A stretch of 50,919 nt of DNA from Nitrosomonadales bacterium (GTDB lineage Bacteria > Pseudomonadota > Gammaproteobacteria > Burkholderiales > SG8-39), in contig SBAS01000058.1 in the NCBI GenBank assembly GCA_005240145.1, positions 1 to 50,919 on the forward strand. The letters are read 5' to 3'. The notes under the pieces were generated by a model, which saw only the letters and a program-made list of their open reading frames with translations, was not told the DNA's origin and did no database searches. Made by a program: the position numbers and the translations under genes. Positions 50,157 through 50,919 of the stretch are shown one piece after another. The first letter of the stretch is position 1, and the number at the start of each line of letters is the position of its first letter.

Positions 50157-50915
50157 TTAGAACTTCGAGAAATCGGGCTTGCGCTTCTCGAAAAATGCGC
50201 TCATGGCTTCTTTCGCCTCGCCCGATTGCAGGCGCTCGGCGAAGATGCGCCCCTCCTCCTGCATCTGGGACGCGATCGCCGCGCCGAGCTGGCGCTTCAT
50301 GAGTTGCTTGGTGAGGCGCACCGAGGCGGGCGGCAGCGCTGCGACGGCAATAGCAGCAGCGCGCGCGTGCTCGAGCAATTTTTCCTCTGCGACGATTTCG
50401 GTGACAAATCCGGCAGCGAGCGCTTTCTCCGCGCTGAACGGCTGGCCGAGCATGAGCAGTTCGGCGGCGCGCTGGTAGCCGGCGATCATCGGCAGCAAGA
50501 GGCTCGAAGCGGCTTCGGGCACGAGACCCAGCGGCACGAAGGGCATCTGGAAGCGCGCCTTGGGAGAGGCGTAGACGAGGTCGCAGTGCAACAGCATCGT
50601 GGTGCCAATGCCGACCGCGGGGCCGCCGACAGCCGCGATGAGCGGCTTCGCCACCTTGGGCAGCCCGCTGATGAAGTCGAATGAAGCGGCAGGGCCGGCG
50701 TGCGGATCGCGATTCAGGAAATCCTTCAGGTCGTTGCCCGCCGTGAAGCAGTCCTTCGTGCCGTGGATCAGGATCGCGCGCACCTGGGGGTCCGCGTCCG
50801 CGCCGGCCAGCGCCTGCGACATCGCGCGGTACATGTCCTGCGTCAGCGCGTTCTTTTTATCGAGCCGCGCGATCTCGATGCTGGTGACGCGCTCCCGCGT
50901 TTCGGTCTTGATCAT
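50157..50915 (-). CDS. Enoyl-CoA hydratase/isomerase family protein
   Basis: This complete 252-residue crotonase-fold protein is convergent with the PIN toxin gene. ILIHGTKDCFTAGNDLKDFL and AVGGPAVGIGTTMLLHCDLVYASPKARFQMPFVPLGLVPEAASSLLLP hold the oxyanion-hole and active-site loops. The sequence after GLVPEAASS is typical of enoyl-CoA hydratases of the delta-isomerase/ECI-like branch, where the catalytic Glu positions vary. The C-terminus FFEKRKPDFSKF is normal. Its upstream neighbours lie outside the window. It is only modestly similar to the enoyl-CoA hydratase at 5425. Confidence 0.93.
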   Translation of the reverse strand: MIKTETRERVTSIEIARLDKKNALTQDMYRAMSQALAGADADPQVRAILIHGTKDCFTAGNDLKDFLNRDPHAGPAASFDFISGLPKVAKPLIAAVGGPAVGIGTTMLLHCDLVYASPKARFQMPFVPLGLVPEAASSLLLPMIAGYQRAAELLMLGQPFSAEKALAAGFVTEIVAEEKLLEHARAAAIAVAALPPASVRLTKQLMKRQLGAAIASQMQEEGRIFAERLQSGEAKEAMSAFFEKRKPDFSKF

Positions 50916-50919
50916 GCGG

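Overview
The window is a dense, GC-rich stretch of bacterial chromosome. It contains Bug/TctC-type receptors, several TRAP and Liv-type transporters and many ATGA-coupled operons. That mix suggests a heterotrophic betaproteobacterium, most likely Burkholderiales or a relative; this is inferred from gene content and composition, since no rRNA or tRNA was seen. About 48 intact protein genes are supported, plus four broken genes or gene remnants. No insertion sequence, prophage or CRISPR array was recognised.

Region 1 (1-10.1 kb). A Rid-family gene and a TRAP transporter (dctQM forward, dctP convergent, separated by a hairpin terminator) come first. dctP has its own upstream region with a terminator-like hairpin and a 7-2-7 palindrome typical of GntR-family operators. 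Next are a PuuE/allantoinase-like deacetylase gene broken by an 8-bp tandem duplication, an enoyl-CoA hydratase, an NHL-propeller protein, a class II aldolase, a second deacetylase and a SelA-like PLP enzyme.

Region 2 (10.1-22.7 kb). Two paralogous hydantoinase/oxoprolinase pairs, hyuBA and hyuAB, lie on either side of a complete TRAP transporter (dctMQP). A glutathione-transferase gene sits between dctP and the second hyuA. It is bracketed by a 34-bp direct repeat, because a scrap of the hyuA 5' end remains beside dctP. A cytochrome P450 follows directly. The whole looks like an uptake-and-ring-opening catabolic locus of unknown substrate.

Region 3 (22.7-27.8 kb). An orphan ABC-type receptor is followed on the other strand by a coupled operon of TPR protein, class I aminotransferase, Bug receptor and sulfatase.

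Region 4 (28-38.1 kb). A minus-strand series runs from a Phd/VapC toxin-antitoxin pair through aldo/keto reductase, DUF3301, ferredoxin-NADP reductase and a DUF6279-type lipoprotein to a PAS-PAS-GGDEF-EAL protein. Upstream are a receiver-only regulator and a 1151-residue five-GAF histidine kinase, then a higA antitoxin whose higB toxin survives only as a C-terminal fragment.

Region 5 (38.1-50.9 kb). A CnbZ-like Rid-superfamily gene converges on a long coupled operon: alpha/beta hydrolase, MaoC (interrupted by an in-frame amber codon), cyclase-family hydrolase, SDR, GMC oxidoreductase, then livKGFHM. It appears to import and degrade one compound or compound class. A peptidoglycan amidase, a DUF4124 protein, a second antitoxin/PIN pair and another enoyl-CoA hydratase close the window.

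Two features recur across the window. Adjacent genes are often linked by 1-8 nt overlaps. Short islands of AT-ending or rare codons (TTA, ATA, AGA) are embedded inside otherwise strongly GC3-biased genes, sometimes at corresponding places in paralogues.
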